Part shown: positions 1-7,988 of the stretch, one piece after another
Layout: each line of letters begins with the position of its first letter
How positions within the stretch are numbered: the stretch's first letter is position 1
Assembly: GCF_030268685.1 (NCBI RefSeq)
Contig: NZ_BSRQ01000031.1
Span: 1 to 64,000, forward strand
Source of the DNA: Microtetraspora sp. NBRC 13810
GTDB lineage: Bacteria; Actinomycetota; Actinomycetes; Streptosporangiales; Streptosporangiaceae
DNA: 64,000 bases
Direction: 5' to 3'
Program-made: the position numbers and the translations under genes
The notes under the pieces: generated by a model
The model's database searches: none
What the model was told of the DNA's origin: nothing
Seen by the model: the letters and a program-made list of their open reading frames with translations, nothing else

Positions 1-1
1 G

Positions 2-304
2 GCCTACGCCGCCGGCTGGGTGCCGTGGTTCTACTACGCCTTCGCCGACAACCGGACGATGTTCCTCTTCTACATGGCGCCGCTCGTGCCGTTCATGGTG
101 CTGGCCATCGTGCTCGCCGCCGGGCTGGTCATCGGGCCGGTGACGGCCTCGCCGCGGCGACGCGTGCTCGGCGCCTCCGCCGCGGGCGCGCTGGCCCTGC
201 TCGCCCTGATCAATTTCTGGTATCTCTACCCGGTGTTCACGGCTGAGATCATCCCTTACCAGGAGTGGTACGACAGGATGCTGTTCAAGAAGGGCTGGAT
301 CTGA
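2..304 (+). CDS. Protein O-mannosyltransferase, C-terminal end (partial)
   Basis: This frame is open from the window edge to a TGA and holds the last 100 codons of a polytopic membrane protein. Two hydrophobic helices (MFLFYMAPLVPFMVLAIVLA and a later ALLALINFWYL segment) are followed by the tail IPYQEWYDRMLFKKGWI. This matches the C-terminus of actinobacterial Pmt-type dolichyl-phosphate-mannose protein mannosyltransferases, which glycosylate exported proteins at the membrane; the closing QWxDRMxFxxWI-like motif is typical. The catalytic N-terminal part lies outside the window, so the assignment rests only on the C-terminal membrane region and tail. Confidence 0.75.
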   Translation, partial: AYAAGWVPWFYYAFADNRTMFLFYMAPLVPFMVLAIVLAAGLVIGPVTASPRRRVLGASAAGALALLALINFWYLYPVFTAEIIPYQEWYDRMLFKKGWI

Positions 305-335
305 GCTGAAAACGACCTGCTTACCACAGATTCCC

Positions 336-341
336 TAGGCT
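336..341 (+). promoter_or_regulatory. -10 box for a leaderless start at 349
   Basis: TAGGCT fits the actinobacterial TAnnnT -10 pattern, and the next 7 bases lead directly into the GTG at 349. No purine-rich ribosome-binding site lies between, so transcription and translation probably start at the same base. Confidence 0.45.
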
Positions 342-348
342 GGGCGGC

Positions 349-1788
349 GTGCAAGACCCAATACGCACCGGTTTCGGTCATCGTCAGGGCTGGGCCAGAT
401 ACGGCAGACTTCGAGGCATGCCTGCACCGGACGTGGCGGCGCTCCTGGCTGAGCTGGAGCGTTCCGAGCCCGACTACGTCGAAGACGCCAGGACCGCGGT
501 CGAGTGGCTCACCGGCGGCGAGCCCCTGGAGACCGTCACCCAGCTCGACGTGTGCGAGTTCCTCTGGTACACACTGCCGATCAAGGTCAGTGGTGACGAG
601 CGAGCCCACAAGGCCGTCGCCGCGGCCCTCAGCCGCCTGCTCACACTCGGCGGCCTGGACAGGTACGCGGCCATGTGCCGTTCGCACACGACGGCCAACA
701 TCCTGCACGCCTACGCCCGGTCGGGCGAGGAGGCCGGGATCGCCGCCTACCGGGCGGCCCTCGACGCCACCGGCGTGCTGCCCCCCGACGTGGCCGACCT
801 GCGGTGGAGCTCCATCATGGGCCCCGAGGAGCTGGGCGCCCACCTGGCCTGCTCGGCCGCGCTGGAGCTGGCCATCGTCTCCGGCGCGCTGGAGGTCGGG
901 TCGCCGTCGTGGAAGGCCCACCGGGAGGCGCTGACCCGGCGCTGGCTCACCGAGCCGCGGGCCGAGCTGGGCGGCGACAACTGGCTGCACCGCGTGCACG
1001 GCGAGCGGCTGAACCGCTGGGTGCTCGGCCGCGGCGCGGCCCGCAGGGAGCTGGCCCAGCCGTTCGAGGTGCGGCTGCACGCGCCGGTGCCGCTGCCGCC
1101 CGGGGAACACCTCGCGCCGCTGCGCTGGCTGCTCGACCGGGCGGCCGAGCCGGGCGGGCTGACCCTCACCCGCAGGCACAACCTGTCCCGCGCGTTGAGC
1201 GTGGAGGCGGCCCAGGCGTTCGGCTGGGCCGCCGGCGGGTCGCCGCGCGGGGAGGCGGACGTGCCGCCGCTGAGCGCGCTGCGGGAGGCGGCCACGGGTG
1301 AGATGGGGGCGCTGCGCCGTACGGGGCGCAGGCTGCTGCTCACGGCCGAGGGGACCGAGCTGATGGGCGACCCCGGCCGGATGTGGGACGCGGTCGCGGC
1401 GGCGCTGCTCGCCCCGGCCGAGGGCGAACGGGACTTCGAGGTGTCCGCGCGGGAGGCCGCGCTGCTCATCCTCGCCGACGGGGCCACCGTGACGGTGACC
1501 GGGCTGCGCGAGCGGGTCGCCGAGGTGGTCACCGGCGAGGGCTGGCGCTCCGCAACCGCCCCGGCCACCGCGACCGCCCGCGGCGACGAGCTGGACGTGC
1601 CGCTTACCGGCCTGCTCCGGCGGCTCACCGCCTTCGGCCTCGGGCCGGTCATGGAGCTCGACGCGGAGGAGCCGTCGATCCGGCTGACCGCCAACGGCCG
1701 GGCCGCCGCCCTCGCGGCGCTGCGCGCGCACGCCCTGCGCCCGAGGAAGTACGTGAGCCTGGGGGTGATCACCCGGCCCCGCGGCTGA
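349..1788 (+). CDS. Hypothetical protein (479 aa)
   Basis: I do not recognise the family. The product is a soluble, mostly helical 479-residue protein, rich in Ala, Leu, Arg and Glu, with no signal peptide or membrane segment. I chose the GTG at 349 because a TAGGCT -10 box (336-341) lies 7 nt upstream, the arrangement of a leaderless transcript. An ATG at 418 is the alternative start; it would drop 23 residues, and no convincing Shine-Dalgarno precedes it. The gene stands alone between the mannosyltransferase end and the convergent sortase gene, 9 bases before the sortase stop. Confidence 0.75.
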   Translation: MQDPIRTGFGHRQGWARYGRLRGMPAPDVAALLAELERSEPDYVEDARTAVEWLTGGEPLETVTQLDVCEFLWYTLPIKVSGDERAHKAVAAALSRLLTLGGLDRYAAMCRSHTTANILHAYARSGEEAGIAAYRAALDATGVLPPDVADLRWSSIMGPEELGAHLACSAALELAIVSGALEVGSPSWKAHREALTRRWLTEPRAELGGDNWLHRVHGERLNRWVLGRGAARRELAQPFEVRLHAPVPLPPGEHLAPLRWLLDRAAEPGGLTLTRRHNLSRALSVEAAQAFGWAAGGSPRGEADVPPLSALREAATGEMGALRRTGRRLLLTAEGTELMGDPGRMWDAVAAALLAPAEGERDFEVSAREAALLILADGATVTVTGLRERVAEVVTGEGWRSATAPATATARGDELDVPLTGLLRRLTAFGLGPVMELDAEEPSIRLTANGRAAALAALRAHALRPRKYVSLGVITRPRG

Positions 1789-1797
1789 CCGGCCGGG

Positions 1798-2445
1798 TCA
1801 GGCGTCCCCGCCGGGCACGGACCGGTGGAAGTCGGCGAACGCGACGACGTTGTCGAGGTATTCGCCCTGGGACCGGTCATAGCGCCCGCCGCAGGTGACC
1901 AGGCGCAGGGCGGGCGCCCTGGTGGGGCCGTAGACCTCGCGGGCGGGGAAGGCCGCCTTGGCGTAGGCGCGCACGCCGCGCACGGTGAAGACGGCCACGC
2001 TGCCGTCGGCCCGGGTCACCCGTACCCGGTCGCCGTGCCGCAGGTCGCCCAGCCGGTGGAACACCGCCGGTCCCGAGTCCCCGTCCACGTGGCCGAGCAG
2101 CACCGCCGGGCCGCGTTCGCCGGGCGAGGCTCCCCGGTCGTACCAGCCGGTGACGTGCGCGTCGTGCGTGGACGGCACGGCGAGCGAGCCGTCCCACCGG
2201 GTGCCGACCGACTGGACGGGCGCCCGTACGGCGATCGCCGGGATCTCCACCCGTACCGGGACCGACCTGCGCATCACCGCTCTGGCGGGGACGGCGCGGT
2301 CGTGCGCGGCGGGCAGCGGCCCGGCCGGCGGCGCGGGGGGCGGGTCGTAGTGGCGGTTGACGTACGCGTCCACGGCGACCGCCACGCCGGCGGCCATGAA
2401 GAGCAGCCCGGCGGCCTTGAGCACGACTTCCGCGAGGGTCGGCAC
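1798..2445 (-). CDS. Class F-type sortase
   Basis: A 215-residue sortase-fold transpeptidase that would attach surface proteins at the outer face of the membrane. One N-terminal membrane helix (AAGLLFMAAGVAVAVDAYV) is followed by a Pro/Ala linker and the sortase domain, with the catalytic His in LLGHVDG and the Cys in LVTCGGRYD followed by the YLDNVVAFA strand typical of actinobacterial class F enzymes. The position often held by Arg just after the Tyr is Leu here, so the catalytic Arg is not obvious. The GTG at 2445 was chosen because GGGGGAG lies 6 nt upstream; longer upstream frames lack such a site. It follows the surface-protein gene by 14 bases, so the two form an operon. Confidence 0.85.
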   Translation of the reverse strand: MPTLAEVVLKAAGLLFMAAGVAVAVDAYVNRHYDPPPAPPAGPLPAAHDRAVPARAVMRRSVPVRVEIPAIAVRAPVQSVGTRWDGSLAVPSTHDAHVTGWYDRGASPGERGPAVLLGHVDGDSGPAVFHRLGDLRHGDRVRVTRADGSVAVFTVRGVRAYAKAAFPAREVYGPTRAPALRLVTCGGRYDRSQGEYLDNVVAFADFHRSVPGGDA

Positions 2446-2459
2446 CGTCGGCTCCCCCG

Positions 2460-3212
2460 CTAGGCCCGGCGGGCGTTCCTGCGGCGCAGGCGCAGGAACG
2501 CCACCGCGCCCGCGATGACGCCGACCACCGCGACGCCGATGCCCGCGCTGGCCGCCGGGCTGACGGCGCGCATCGCCGTCACCCCGTCGCCGGTGGCGAC
2601 CCCGCCGCTCGGCCACGGCCCGTCCTCGTCCCAGCCGCCGTCCCGGTGGGCGAACCAGCCGTCCTCGGCGAAACCGCCACCGTCGTACTGCTCCTCGGCG
2701 GACCAGCCGCGCCCGCCCCGGTCGTGGCCGCCGTCGAACCCGTCCCGGCCGCCGAGCCCCTCGAACAGGCGGCCCAGCCAGCTCTCGCCGAACCGGTCGT
2801 CCGGGTCCCCGGAGCGGTCACCCGCGCCGTCCCCGACGGTGAGCCAGGCGCCGCGCCTCGGCTCCCCGCCCCCGCATCCGCCGCGCAGCAGGTAGCGGCC
2901 GGGCGCCGCGGGCGCGGTGATCTCGACGCTGTCCCTGCCGTTGAAGCCGACCCGGCCGAACGCCTTGGAGGTCACGAAGGCGTTGGTGGCGTCGCGGCAG
3001 TCCAGGGCGACGTCGAAGACGCCTCCCGGCCGCACCGATGCCGGGCTGATCCGTATCTCTTCGGGCCCGTGGCCGGGGTCGAGGCCCCGGCCCGCCGCCA
3101 CCGACCGGGTGCTGACCTCGGCACGGCTTCCGTGGCCTGACGCGACCGCCGAGGACAGCAGGATCGCGCCGGCGACCACGACCACCCCGGCCGTCCCATG
3201 AAACGCCTGCAC
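2460..3212 (-). CDS. Exported membrane-anchored protein, likely partner of the adjacent sortase
   Basis: A 250-residue protein with an N-terminal signal sequence (TAGVVVVAGAILLSSAVASG), an extracytoplasmic domain with two Cys (in LDCRDA and GGCGGG) that looks Ig-like, a long Gly/Asp/Trp-rich low-complexity stretch, and a C-terminal membrane helix followed by an Arg-rich tail (FLRLRRRNARRA). That tail resembles a sorting signal, but I see no clear LPxTG, so it may simply stay membrane-anchored. The start is the GTG at 3212, preceded by AAGGGA. Such exported proteins next to a class F sortase are common in actinomycetes; that the sortase acts on this one is inference. Confidence 0.7.
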   Translation of the reverse strand: MQAFHGTAGVVVVAGAILLSSAVASGHGSRAEVSTRSVAAGRGLDPGHGPEEIRISPASVRPGGVFDVALDCRDATNAFVTSKAFGRVGFNGRDSVEITAPAAPGRYLLRGGCGGGEPRRGAWLTVGDGAGDRSGDPDDRFGESWLGRLFEGLGGRDGFDGGHDRGGRGWSAEEQYDGGGFAEDGWFAHRDGGWDEDGPWPSGGVATGDGVTAMRAVSPAASAGIGVAVVGVIAGAVAFLRLRRRNARRA

Positions 3213-3478
3213 GTTGGTCCCTTCGGAGAAATGTAATCAATGGTGTGATCCGTTCCCGGAACACCTTCACGGCACCCCCAAAGATCAACACGCCTTCTCC
3301 CATGGCCGGAGTGACCGGCGAGCCGAGCGCGTTCCCCACGCACCTCTCACCGTCTCCAGCTACGCCCGGTTGAGCCTCTATACAGGAACTCATGACGTTG
3401 TGTTGCCGATCGATTACCCTGAGTTTGCGGTTCGGGGCCGCAACAGGGCGGCCCCACTCAGCGCACAGGAGGCACCCG
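3213..3478. promoter_or_regulatory. Divergent promoter region
   Basis: This stretch separates the divergent sortase-operon and small secreted protein genes, so both promoters should lie here. It contains AT-richer patches such as TGTAATCAATGG near 3232 and CCTCTATACAGG near 3373, which may hold -10 elements. No palindromic operator or ORF of note was seen. Confidence 0.3.
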
Positions 3479-3772
3479 ATGCGACGCACCGCCACCGCGC
3501 TCGGCACTCTCGCCGCGGCAGGGATGCTCGCCCTCGCCGTCCCCAACTCCGCGCACGCGGCCTACGGGGAGCTGGTCATCGGTCCGACCACCTACGTCAA
3601 CCCAAGCGGCTGCTACGGAACCCGGGGGTGGTGGCCGCTCCACGTCCGCAACTGGACCGACGGGGTCGCCGCGGTCTACGACGCCCCGGGCTGCACCGGC
3701 GTGATCATCGACTTCGTCTATCCCAACGAGATCAAGACCTTCTCCATCGGACAGAGCGTCTACATCCGCTGA
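3479..3772 (+). CDS. Small secreted protein
   Basis: A 97-residue protein with a clear Sec signal peptide (RR..ALGTLAAAGMLALAVPNSAHA, cleavage after AHA at about residue 27) and a mature part of about 70 residues with two Cys, in SGCYG and PGCTG, likely disulfide-bonded. The mature chain is rich in Tyr, Val, Ile and Gly and looks all-beta. The ATG at 3479 has AGGAGG 6 nt upstream, which decides the start against longer upstream frames. I do not recognise the family. It ends 10 bases before an 11-bp terminator stem shared with the convergent gene. Confidence 0.75.
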   Translation: MRRTATALGTLAAAGMLALAVPNSAHAAYGELVIGPTTYVNPSGCYGTRGWWPLHVRNWTDGVAAVYDAPGCTGVIIDFVYPNEIKTFSIGQSVYIR

Positions 3773-3782
3773 CGGACAGCAC

Positions 3783-3812
3783 GCCCCCTGCCGCAACGGA
3801 GCGGCAGGGGGC
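3783..3812. terminator. Bidirectional hairpin terminator
   Basis: A perfect 11-bp stem (GCCCCCTGCCG pairing with CGGCAGGGGGC) with an 8-nt loop sits between two convergent genes, 10 bases after the secreted-protein stop and 18 before the aldolase stop. It has no T-tract, as is usual for actinobacterial terminators. Confidence 0.75.
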
Positions 3813-3830
3813 TGCTCCGGCCGGGCGGCG

Positions 3831-4901
3831 TCAGCGGGCCCGGTCGAGCAGGTCGTGCAGCAGCTTGACGACCTCGTCCGGGGCGAAGTCCAGGGTGTGC
3901 CGTCCCACGCTGACCTCGAAGGAGCAGCCGTATCCGCCGGGGGCCGTGCGCAACGCCGAGAAGAGGCGGGTGCCGTGGTCGGCGACCATGGCGAGCTGCG
4001 CCCGCTCGACCCGCGCCTTCGGGGCCGGCAGGTGGATGTGGAACATCGGGGTCTGCGGCGGGTCGGGCTGGGCGCGGGCGACGCCGTCGGCGTTGATCGC
4101 CGCCGCGATGGCGATGGCGTGCTCGCGGAAGGCCGGCATCCGGGGCAGCAGGTCGTCCAGCCCCGCCAGCGCCGCCAGCGCCAGCGGCCACGCGTCGGTG
4201 ATCGCCCCGCCGAGCCGGTGCCGCCAGACCGCCGCCTGCGCCATCGTGTCCTCGTCGGCGGCGAGGACGGCGCCCCTGACCCCCTGCAGTCCCTTGTAGA
4301 GGGAGACGTAGACGGTGTCGAACAGCCCGGCGATCTCGGCCAGGGGCCGCTCGTAGTACGTCTGGGCCTCCCACAGCCGGGCGCCGTCCATGTGCGCCGC
4401 CACACCGCTCGCGCGTACGGCCTCGACCTGCTCACGCAGGTCGTCCCACTCCGGCAGCAGGCCGCCGAGATCGCGCTGCGGCAGCTCCCACAGCACGGCG
4501 GCCAGCGGCTCGCCGACCCTGGCGAGATCCGAGCCGGTCATCAGCTCGTTGCGGTCGCCCGCGGGATGGAACCGCAACCCGTGCACCGCGCCGTACCCGC
4601 GCATCTCCGCCACGTCGAGGTGGCACTGCGGATGGGCGGCGAACGCCGGCCGCCCGCGCCGCTCGGCGTGCACCCGCAGCGCGACCTGCTGCGCCATCGT
4701 CCCGGTGGGGAACAACAGCGCGGTCTCCTTGCCCAGCAGCTCCGCCACCCGCCGCTCCAGCAGCGCGACCGGCCCGTCGGGACCGTCCGGCGGGGTGTCC
4801 GGGTCCAGCCGGTCGAGCATCCGACGCAGCACGTCGACGGGCATCCGATGCTGCGCGGCGTGCAGGTAGAAGGATCGGCGAACCTGGTGGGAAGGGCGCA
4901 T
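3831..4901 (-). CDS. Threonine aldolase/beta-eliminating lyase family enzyme
   Basis: A 356-residue fold-type I PLP enzyme of the Beta_elim_lyase family, usually cleaving L-threonine or L-allo-threonine to glycine and acetaldehyde. Visible features are FPTGTMAQQVAL (cofactor phosphate region), AAHMDGARLWEA (the Asp that pairs with the pyridine nitrogen) and YVSLYKGLQGVRGAV with the Schiff-base Lys. The start ATG at 4901 has TATGGT (4908-4913 on this strand) 6 nt upstream and no ribosome-binding site, so it appears leaderless. The exact substrate is not fixed by sequence. It is a single-gene unit ending at a shared terminator. Confidence 0.85.
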   Translation of the reverse strand: MRPSHQVRRSFYLHAAQHRMPVDVLRRMLDRLDPDTPPDGPDGPVALLERRVAELLGKETALLFPTGTMAQQVALRVHAERRGRPAFAAHPQCHLDVAEMRGYGAVHGLRFHPAGDRNELMTGSDLARVGEPLAAVLWELPQRDLGGLLPEWDDLREQVEAVRASGVAAHMDGARLWEAQTYYERPLAEIAGLFDTVYVSLYKGLQGVRGAVLAADEDTMAQAAVWRHRLGGAITDAWPLALAALAGLDDLLPRMPAFREHAIAIAAAINADGVARAQPDPPQTPMFHIHLPAPKARVERAQLAMVADHGTRLFSALRTAPGGYGCSFEVSVGRHTLDFAPDEVVKLLHDLLDRAR

Positions 4902-5028
4902 GAGCGCACCATATATCGGGGCGAACCATGAATTCCTCACTGCCGCCCGCTTCCCGGCGTGCTGGCCGCAACAAGATCGAGGCAATCCGCACCGCGCACG
5001 ACGCGGGCTGGCTGTGGGCGGGTCCCGG

Positions 5029-5214
5029 TCAGTCGTTGCCCTGGTGGCGATCCTTGAGGAGCTGGCACAGCAGGCCCAGGGTGGCGCCGCCGGCCGCTCC
5101 GGCGCTGAGCAGGGCGGTGGGCCACACGGCGCCGGCCGCCAGCGCCAGGGCGCAGGTGACGGCGGCGGCCAGCGCGGCGGCCACGAGGGTGAGCAGGGCG
5201 GGCAGGGTGAACAT
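5029..5214 (-). CDS. Small two-helix membrane protein
   Basis: A 61-residue protein that is almost entirely two hydrophobic helices (LPALLTLVAAALAAAVTCAL and VWPTALLSAGAAGGATLGLL) with a charged tail LKDRHQGND. The ATG at 5214 has GAGG 9 nt upstream. An ATG at 5223 in the same frame overlaps the upstream stop as ATGA, but its GAGG touches the start codon. Either start implies translational coupling to the preceding gene. Function unknown. Confidence 0.6.
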   Translation of the reverse strand: MFTLPALLTLVAAALAAAVTCALALAAGAVWPTALLSAGAAGGATLGLLCQLLKDRHQGND

Positions 5215-5219
5215 CGGCG

Positions 5220-5468
5220 TCATCCTCGGTGCGCTGGAAGGGGGTGGCCGGTGGCGGTCGTCTCGTCGGCCCAGAAGTCGACGAGTTGCTCGGCGCTGTA
5301 CTGGTCGTAGGGCGGCATCAGCGGGATCCGTTCCGAGCGCAGCGCCCAGATCACGACCAGCATCCCCGCCACCTGCTCGGCGCACGGGTCCGGCCAGGTG
5401 AGGGGCGGAGGCGAGGCGTCCTGACAGGTGGCGGCCATCGGCTGGGGGGCCTCGGCGAAGCACTGCAT
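5220..5468 (-). CDS. Small hypothetical protein (82 aa)
   Basis: An 82-residue protein from the ATG at 5468 with AAGGGG 10 nt upstream. It has a Pro/Ala-rich N-terminal part with two Cys, a short hydrophobic segment (VAGMLVVIWALRS) and an acidic, aromatic C-terminal part (YDQYSAEQLVDFWADE). The family is not recognised. It overlaps the small membrane-protein gene by 4 bases, and the pair lies opposite the HTH protein gene at 5813, an arrangement often seen for HTH regulators with small partner genes in actinomycetes. That link is inference. Confidence 0.55.
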   Translation of the reverse strand: MQCFAEAPQPMAATCQDASPPPLTWPDPCAEQVAGMLVVIWALRSERIPLMPPYDQYSAEQLVDFWADETTATGHPLPAHRG

Positions 5469-5812
5469 CGGGGAGTTTCCCCTTCGTCGGTCCGGTGGGT
5501 CGAGACGACGATGGCGGCTCGGCGGCGGGCGGGCCATCGCCTCCAACGCCTCCGAACGGCCTCGAACGAGATGGCGGCTCCGCCGATGGGATGTGACTCC
5601 GGTGACCGGTGGGGTTCGGGTCCGTCCTGAGCCGTTCGGGATCGTTCGGGATTCTTCTGGGTTCTTCGGAGAGCCTCGGTTCTGTCCGGTGGGGTGGGCG
5701 GTGAATCACATCGGACGATGTCGAATAGGTGATCGGCCCCGGATTGCCCTCAATTGGTGGGAGCATGCTGCCGTTACAGTCCGTCGATTCATGATCACGA
5801 CCGGCAAGGGCG
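5469..5812. promoter_or_regulatory. Divergent intergenic region with repeats and a probable promoter
   Basis: This 344-base gap holds both divergent promoters. A near-repeat, GATGGCGGCTCGGCGGCGG at about 5511 and GATGGCGGCTCCGCCGATGG at about 5570, flanks short CCTCCAACG/CCTCGAACG repeats. TACAGT at 5775-5780 is a plausible -10 for the rightward gene. A 9-codon frame from the ATG at 5791 ends with a TGA that overlaps the ATG-initiated gene at 5813. Confidence 0.35.
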
Positions 5813-7078
5813 ATGGCTGACAAACACCGCGTTGCTCATGACGCCTTTGTTGCCCAGCTCAACCAGCTGAGGGAGCGGGCCGGCTGCCCGACGTTCACTC
5901 AGCTGCACCTGCTGTCCAAGCGCGGATTCCCGGGCGAGGGCACCCGCAGGGAACTCGTCCCGAGCACCACGAACGAGATCCTGCACGGCAAGCGGGCGAA
6001 CCTCCCCGCCTGGGCCTGGGTCGTGTCCTACCTCGCCGCCTGCAAGGACGCGGCGACCCAGAACCAGCTCGACGTCCACGTGGACACCCAGCGATGGTTC
6101 GCCCACTGGCGCTCCGCCCAGGACACCACCCCGCACCCCGCGAACCCCCGCCCCGGGGACACCGCCCCCACCGTCCCCGTGCCTGTCCCCGTCCCGGCCG
6201 CCGGGCACCGTCCCGCGCTCGTCGAAGACCCGTATCCCGGCGAACGGCCGCCTGCCCCCTCTCCGGGCGAGCGGCCCTCGTCCGCCCCCGCCGGACACCC
6301 CTGTTTCGGCGGTGAGCCCCGCGCCGAGGAGCGTCCGCCCGGCGTCGAGCACGGCGACCTCGCTCCCGCCCTCGCCGCCGCCGCGCAGGATGACGAGCTG
6401 TCGCTGGCCCAGGCCGCCCAGTGCTATCTGGAGGCGCACGGCAGGACCGGGGCACGGCTGTTCCGCTGGGCCCAGGACGGCGACGGCGACGCGTGCCTCC
6501 AGCTCTTCCTGATCACCCTGCTGAACGGCTGGTCCCACGAGAGCCTGCAGTGGCTCGAACGCGCCTACGAAGCGCGCAATCCCGACGCCCTGCTCCTCTT
6601 CCAGGCGGCCGACCGCAGATCCGCCGCCGCGACGATCGCCTGCCGCTACGGGTGCGCGTACGAGGCCGATGGAAAGGTCAGCATGGCCGCCCTGTTCCAC
6701 GGGCTGGCGAACGCCGAGGCGGAACCCGCCGACCCGCCGGAACCCGCCGACCAGCGGCGCGGGAAGCACTCCCGCGACGAGACAGGCGAAGAGACAGGCG
6801 AAGAGGCCCGGGACGACGGCCCTGATGTGGCCTACTGGCGCACCCATCACCGCCCCACCCTGGAGGTCGGCGCGCTCAGGTTCCCGGACGACTACCCCCC
6901 GCCGCTCGGCGCCCCCCTCCCCGACGACGTCGATCTGCACTGGCCCTCCACGGTGACCGACCTGACCCCGCCCCCGCCGACCTGGTGGCGGGACTGGCCG
7001 CCCGCCCCCCAGCCGAGGCCCCGCGCCTCCGGCCATCCCGAACTGGACCCGGACCTGCGGAGCTGGTTCTCCCGGTGA
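5813..7078 (+). CDS. HTH-domain regulatory protein with Pro-rich linker
   Basis: A 421-residue protein whose first 90 residues (AQLNQLRERAGCPTFTQLHL ... TTNEILHGKRANLPAWAWV) read as an XRE-like helix-turn-helix domain of the actinomycete type, followed by a Pro-rich low-complexity linker (about 105-190). A helical region follows (about 195-300: AQAAQCYLEAHG, ALLLFQAADRRSAAATIACR), then a second low-complexity stretch with EETGEE repeats. The helical part resembles TPR/Sel1-like repeats. No effector domain is recognised. A role in regulating the divergent small-protein pair is inference. Confidence 0.65.
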   Translation: MADKHRVAHDAFVAQLNQLRERAGCPTFTQLHLLSKRGFPGEGTRRELVPSTTNEILHGKRANLPAWAWVVSYLAACKDAATQNQLDVHVDTQRWFAHWRSAQDTTPHPANPRPGDTAPTVPVPVPVPAAGHRPALVEDPYPGERPPAPSPGERPSSAPAGHPCFGGEPRAEERPPGVEHGDLAPALAAAAQDDELSLAQAAQCYLEAHGRTGARLFRWAQDGDGDACLQLFLITLLNGWSHESLQWLERAYEARNPDALLLFQAADRRSAAATIACRYGCAYEADGKVSMAALFHGLANAEAEPADPPEPADQRRGKHSRDETGEETGEEARDDGPDVAYWRTHHRPTLEVGALRFPDDYPPPLGAPLPDDVDLHWPSTVTDLTPPPPTWWRDWPPAPQPRPRASGHPELDPDLRSWFSR

Positions 7079-7136
7079 CCCGTCCGCCCGCCGGAGGGGG
7101 CCGAGCGGGGAAGTCCGATCTGGCACACTCGTCCCC

Positions 7137-7964
7137 ATGGGTCGCCGATTCCGACAAGTAGACGTTTTCACCAGCAAGCCGTACTTCGGAAACGCTCTCG
7201 CCGTGGTGCTCGACGGGGAGGGGGTGAGCGAGGGGGACATGCAGCGCTTCGCGCAGTGGACGAACCTCTCCGAGACCACCTTCGTGCTGCCGCCGACCAG
7301 CGACGACGCCGACTACCTGGTACGGATCTTCACCCCGGCGCAGGAGCTCCCGTTCGCCGGGCACCCCACGCTGGGCACCTGCCACGCCTGGCTGGAGGCG
7401 GGCGGCACGCCGAAGCGGCCGGAGGTGATCGTGCAGGAGTGCGGTGCCGGGCTGGTGCCGGTACGGCGGGTCGGCACCGGGCTGGCGTTCGCCGCGCCGC
7501 CGCTGCTGCGGTCCGGGCCGGTGGACGACGAGCTGGCCGGCCAGGTGGCCGAGTCCCTCGGGGTCGGCAGGGCGGACATCGTGGACATCGAGTGGGCCGA
7601 CAACGGGCCGGGCTGGATCGCGGTCCAGCTCGCCGACGCCGACGCCGTGCTCGCGCTCACGCCCGGGTACCTCGACGAGAAGGTGGGCGTGGTCGGGCCG
7701 CATCCGGCGGGGTCGCCCGCCGCGTTCGAGGTCAGGGCGTTCTTCCCGGTGGCGGGGGCCATGCGCGAGGACCCGGTGACGGGCAGCCTCAACGCGTCCG
7801 TGGCCCAGTGGCTGCTGCGCACCGGCCGCGCCACCGCTCCCTACCTGGCCACCCAGGGCACCGCCCTCGGCCGCGCCGGCCGGGTACACGTCACCGCGGA
7901 CGAGAAGGACATCTGGATCGGCGGCGACACCGTCACCTGCGTCAGCGGAGAAGTCGAGCTTTGA
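7137..7964 (+). CDS. PhzF family isomerase/epimerase
   Basis: A 275-residue member of the PhzF/diaminopimelate-epimerase-fold family. The N-terminus RFRQVDVFTSKPYFGNALAV is the family signature, the catalytic Glu is in NLSETTFVL, FTPAQELPFAGHPTLGTC is the conserved central motif, and FFPVAGAMREDPVTGSLN is the second-lobe motif. Family members isomerise or epimerise small metabolites; no phenazine genes lie nearby, so the substrate is unknown. The start ATG has CACACT (7124-7129) 7 nt upstream and no ribosome-binding site, suggesting a leaderless message. Confidence 0.92.
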   Translation: MGRRFRQVDVFTSKPYFGNALAVVLDGEGVSEGDMQRFAQWTNLSETTFVLPPTSDDADYLVRIFTPAQELPFAGHPTLGTCHAWLEAGGTPKRPEVIVQECGAGLVPVRRVGTGLAFAAPPLLRSGPVDDELAGQVAESLGVGRADIVDIEWADNGPGWIAVQLADADAVLALTPGYLDEKVGVVGPHPAGSPAAFEVRAFFPVAGAMREDPVTGSLNASVAQWLLRTGRATAPYLATQGTALGRAGRVHVTADEKDIWIGGDTVTCVSGEVEL

Positions 7965-7988
7965 CGCGGATCACGGGGAGCGAGCGGG

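Noticed and set aside
256-1731. Leftward open frame opposite the hypothetical gene at 349-1788
   Set aside because: The Arg/Gly/Pro/Gln-rich translation resembles other antisense frames; the rightward frame has a plausible promoter and balanced composition.
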